This document shows, piece after piece, positions 8,739-11,184 of a stretch of 11,184 bases of DNA. Source of the DNA: Pseudoneurospora amorphoporcata (taxonomy: Eukaryota > Ascomycota > Sordariomycetes > Sordariales > Sordariaceae); assembly GCA_033297205.1 (NCBI GenBank), contig MU859523.1, positions 1 to 11,184 of the forward strand. The letters are read 5' to 3'. The notes below the pieces were generated by a model. It ran no database searches and had not been told where the DNA came from. It worked only from the letters and a program-made list of their open reading frames with translations. Each line of letters opens with the position of its first letter. Positions within the stretch are counted from its first letter, which is position 1. Both the position numbers and the translations under genes were made by a program.

Positions 8739-9754
8739 TCTCCTCCTCTGCTTGGTGATCTCAACCGTGCCTTCCACTTTGTATCCATATCTCCTTTGTG
8801 CCTGACATTTTTCTCCCATCGGTCAGCCACTTTTTCCACTGCATTGGAAGACCCGTTTTTGAAACCTGAACTCTTCCATCTGGTGTCATCGGGATCCAAA
8901 TCCTCTTGTGGTCGGACTAGAAATGTCGCACACCCGATCCCAAATGGACATTGGGAATGCGCACCCTCTTCTGCCCTGGACTTGCTTCTTGCGCTTTTCC
9001 AGTTATTTGAAATTCTCACCCATGGATCTCTTCTATCTATCTAGAAGTGAAATTTGACTTGTCTTGAATAATTTGTCTCACCACCGATCACATACCCCTC
9101 AAAGACAACTTTCCCGACGATACCTCACATATGGACCGTTTGAAGTTGAACAACTCAGATGCCAGACTGCCAGTCAAGGTCTCCAGTTGCACTAACAGCA
9201 CAACACCATGTGTGAGCAAGCAATCTGTTAGTGTGACCAGCGTACTCACTCCCGTCTCCCTGGTTACAAGCACATGACGGCACATGACCCTCAACTGCCA
9301 TGTTCTGTACAAGGCAAATAACCTATTTCCGGCTTCCGGAAGGTAAGTATACACACATCTTCAACGAAACAGGCCAATGGCTCCAAACACTCGGGTCGTA
9401 TGAGCCTCACAAAGCGTTTCGCTTGTATTTCTGCCTGTATTGCCTGTCATAGCTGTCAAAGACACATGATGGTGTTTAGGAGTTGGACATTTTCGACATC
9501 AGCGGTATGGATAATGGCGGGCCACGATGTGGTTTGTACATCTTCCTTTTGTAGTCTTTGTTGAACCATGAGGGCTAATGGCTATGCTGGAGCGCAACAT
9601 CAAAAAGGTCATTGTTCCTCCAAGCAATGGGCAACCAGTATATCACCAGCACCAAAACCGATACCAACCCTCGTCTCGCGGTCTTCCTCATCCGAAATCC
9701 CCCAACCAAAACCATCACTGAACAGTCCACCCAAACAACCACCAACCAACAACA

Positions 9755-10143
9755 ATGCCATCTCTCAAATCCCTCCTCTCCCTCGGCCTCCTCTCCCTCG
9801 GCCTCCTCTCCCTCCTCCACTGCCATACCGCCCTCGGCCTTCCCACCAGCGACATTACAGTAGCGTACGACACCACCATCGAGTTCTCCTCCTCCTCTTC
9901 CTCCACCGACTCTGCCACTACTACCAAAAAGCGAGAAATGGGCATAACCCTAATCTGCCCTTCTCCCCGCGCCCCCGAGTTTGGATCCATGTCTGGCGCA
10001 TGGCATGTCCTCGAGCATCTGAAGACGCTTGATAATGGACCGCCGTTGCCGACCGTGGCGATGGCGGATGGGTGTAGGCGGATGGGATGTCAGGAGGGGC
10101 TGGGGGTGTTTTGGTGTGTGTGGGATGTGAGTTTGTTTTTTTT

Positions 10144-10191
<48 letters not shown>

Positions 10192-10548
10192 TTTTGTTTT
10201 CTTCAGCAGTGCCTCTCTTTCTTTATTTTTTTCGGGTCTTTTTCGTTCATTTGGTTCTTTCGGTTCTTTGTCTTCTGTCTCCCGCAGTTGAAAAAAAAAA
10301 AAAAAAAAAATGGATGGATGGCTAACGAACTGTGTCATCATTAGATGGAATGGACCCACTACAACCCGCCGACGTACAAGACGCTTGTCGAGCAAGCGGA
10401 GATGATCGTTGATCAGGAAAAGTGCAAGACGACGGATGCGACGAATACTCGGCCGATGGTTGCTGGAGAGGCGCTGTATGGGGATGCGTGGAGCGTTATT
10501 CTGAAGGGACTGGATTGTAAGGCTGGACAAGGGGGAGCGGGGAGGTGA
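9755..10548 (+). CDS. Secreted, six-cysteine protein with Kex2-type propeptide, one intron
   Basis: Exons 9755-10126 and 10345-10548 give 191 residues. The start context CAACAACAATGCC is near ideal. Residues 1-28 form a very hydrophobic signal peptide (LLSLG repeats, then HTALG). Residues 29-57 are Ser/Thr-rich (a run of six Ser) and end in KKR (58-60), a dibasic site of the kind cut by Kexin in the Golgi. The predicted mature part (61-191) has six cysteines (68, 107, 112, 121, 151, 182), enough for three disulfides, plus many Trp (83, 120, 123, 127, 173). No transmembrane tail is seen. The family was not recognised; possible roles include a secreted effector-like, antimicrobial or wall protein. 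The splice joins ...VFWCVWD to MEWTHYNPPTY. Coding composition moves from 35 C : 4 G (9761-9820) to 33 G : 4 C (10061-10120). Confidence 0.82.
9772..9814 (+). repeat. 15-nt tandem repeat in the signal peptide
   Basis: CCTCCTCTCCCTCGG is repeated 2.9 times without mismatch (9772, 9787, 9802). It encodes the repeated pentapeptide LLSLG in the hydrophobic core, so the signal peptide probably grew by slippage in whole-codon units. Confidence 0.9.
10127..10344 (+). other. Intron with T46 and A20 tracts
   Basis: The donor is GTGAGT at 10127, the branch site GCTAAC at 10321-10326 and the acceptor TTAG ends at 10344; splicing is phase 0. A run of 46 T spans 10145-10190 and a run of 20 A spans 10291-10310. 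A second AG (CCCGCAG, ending 10287) is in frame, but it has no good branch site before it. Its use would add a Lys-rich tail and a stop at 10342-10344. Confidence 0.82.
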
Positions 10549-11184
10549 AAGTTTGGACTATGGGGAGAGGTAGGCGGAATAAAGGGATGGACATTGGAAG
10601 TTGGTCAATGCTTGAGGCTGCGATGCCGGGGTGCGGGTTGGCGATTTGCTATATTGCCGAAATTTACCGCGTGCCCAAAAATGACTTGAAATTTGAAAAC
10701 ACGGGATTTAAAACTGGAAGGCGCCGTTGGCGTGTGTCAGGTTTAACTACTAAGTCTAGTTGTTTGTTTGCTGTCTGGGAAGTTGGAAGGCGGCTCGGCT
10801 CACCTCCCTTCTTATATCAAATGCTGTTGGCGGATGACCAAAACTCGGCACACTCACCAACACGCGAACTGGTTCGGTGAGACAAAAGGAGAATTGTTGG
10901 CTGGTGCGGACTTTGTAAGCCAGGCAATCTGAGCGAGAGACTCATGGAGCCAGATAATGTACGATGGGGTTGGGAGGTTTGAGGGAAAAGGAAAATAAAA
11001 AAGAGAAAGTCTTCGCACCGCCGCAAATGTCTTTATACACCGCTGTCCAAAATACTACCAAGTATAACTTGGCCAAAAAAGAAGTTGTAAGTATAAAAAT
11101 GGTACCAGAATTTTCGTAATTTCCTACTCTATTTTATAGTCTAGTTGCCTTGGACATATCTGTCTAAAGAAAAGACTCAATGCA
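10549..11184. other. Gene-free 3' flank
   Basis: It holds the 3' UTR of the secreted-protein gene and AT-richer DNA to the window end. Frames at 10545-10880 (+) and 10817-11026 (-) have no recognisable features. A perfect inverted repeat CCAAGT-ATA-ACTTGG lies at 11058-11072, and AAGTATAA recurs at 11060 and 11089. No further structure was seen. Confidence 0.6.

Larger units (their letters stand above)
8524..9754. other. Intergenic region between zinc-ribbon gene and secreted-protein gene
   Basis: No gene is supported. Open frames at 8676-9044 (+), 8726-9019 (-) and 9088-9354 (-) show no domain and no codon bias. A 48-codon frame at 9131-9277 (+) is equally featureless. A good donor-like AAGGTAAGTAT occurs at 9341-9351, but no matching exon could be built around it. 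The last 100 bases before 9755 are CA-rich with few G, typical of a fungal 5' leader. Palindromes and a short repeat are listed separately. Confidence 0.6.

Noticed and set aside
8676..9044. 122-codon + frame (and 97-codon - frame at 8726-9019) as a gene
   Set aside because: No signal peptide, domain or usable intron context. The - frame starts with GTG and both have non-coding composition.
9131..9277. 48-codon + frame (MDRLKLNNSD...)
   Set aside because: Too short, with no domain or leader context. The good donor at 9343 lies after its stop, so it cannot extend it.

Overview
The window looks like nuclear DNA of a filamentous ascomycete, most likely a Sordariomycete of the Neurospora/Sordaria type. 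Three of the four genes are interrupted or preceded by short GT-AG introns with clear CTAAC/CTGAC branch sites. Start codons sit in CAACAATG/CCAAAATG-like contexts, codons are mostly C-ending, intergenic spaces are about 1 kb, and there are long homopolymer tracts (T40, T46, A20). The gene families (full-size ABCB exporter, CFEM protein, Kex2-type secreted proprotein) also fit. No sign of a transposon, tRNA, rRNA or CRISPR array was found.

Layout, all four genes on the + strand: (1) 1-936 is a promoter region with poly-T tracts, a TTTCCG microsatellite and two direct copies of an ATCTGATAA GATA site plus one inverted near-copy. (2) 937-5158 encodes a 1340-residue TMD-NBD-TMD-NBD ABC transporter with one 199-nt intron. 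(3) 5159-6412 is intergenic with one hairpin. (4) 6413-6785 encodes a 94-residue secreted CFEM protein with eight cysteines and one 88-nt intron. (5) 6786-7623 is intergenic and leader sequence. (6) 7624-8523 encodes a 299-residue protein with a mitochondrial-type presequence and a CxxC...CxxC zinc-ribbon-like module, not recognised. (7) 8524-9754 is intergenic with two 14-bp palindromes. (8) 9755-10548 encodes a 191-residue secreted protein with a signal peptide, a Ser/Thr-rich propeptide ending in KKR and six cysteines after it; its 218-nt intron holds T46 and A20 tracts. (9) 10549-11184 has no gene.

The most interesting reading is an iron theme at the left end. The ATCTGATAA sites match the ATCWGATAA consensus of the fungal iron-responsive GATA repressors (SreA/SRE). 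They lie upstream of an ABCB transporter, a class that in some ascomycetes is linked to siderophore loci, and a CFEM protein (a family with known haem-binding, iron-acquisition members) follows. This is inference: the sites are seen in the sequence, the regulation is not. A second theme is a repeated strand-composition switch: three genes are C-rich at the 5' end of the coding strand and G-rich at the 3' end.
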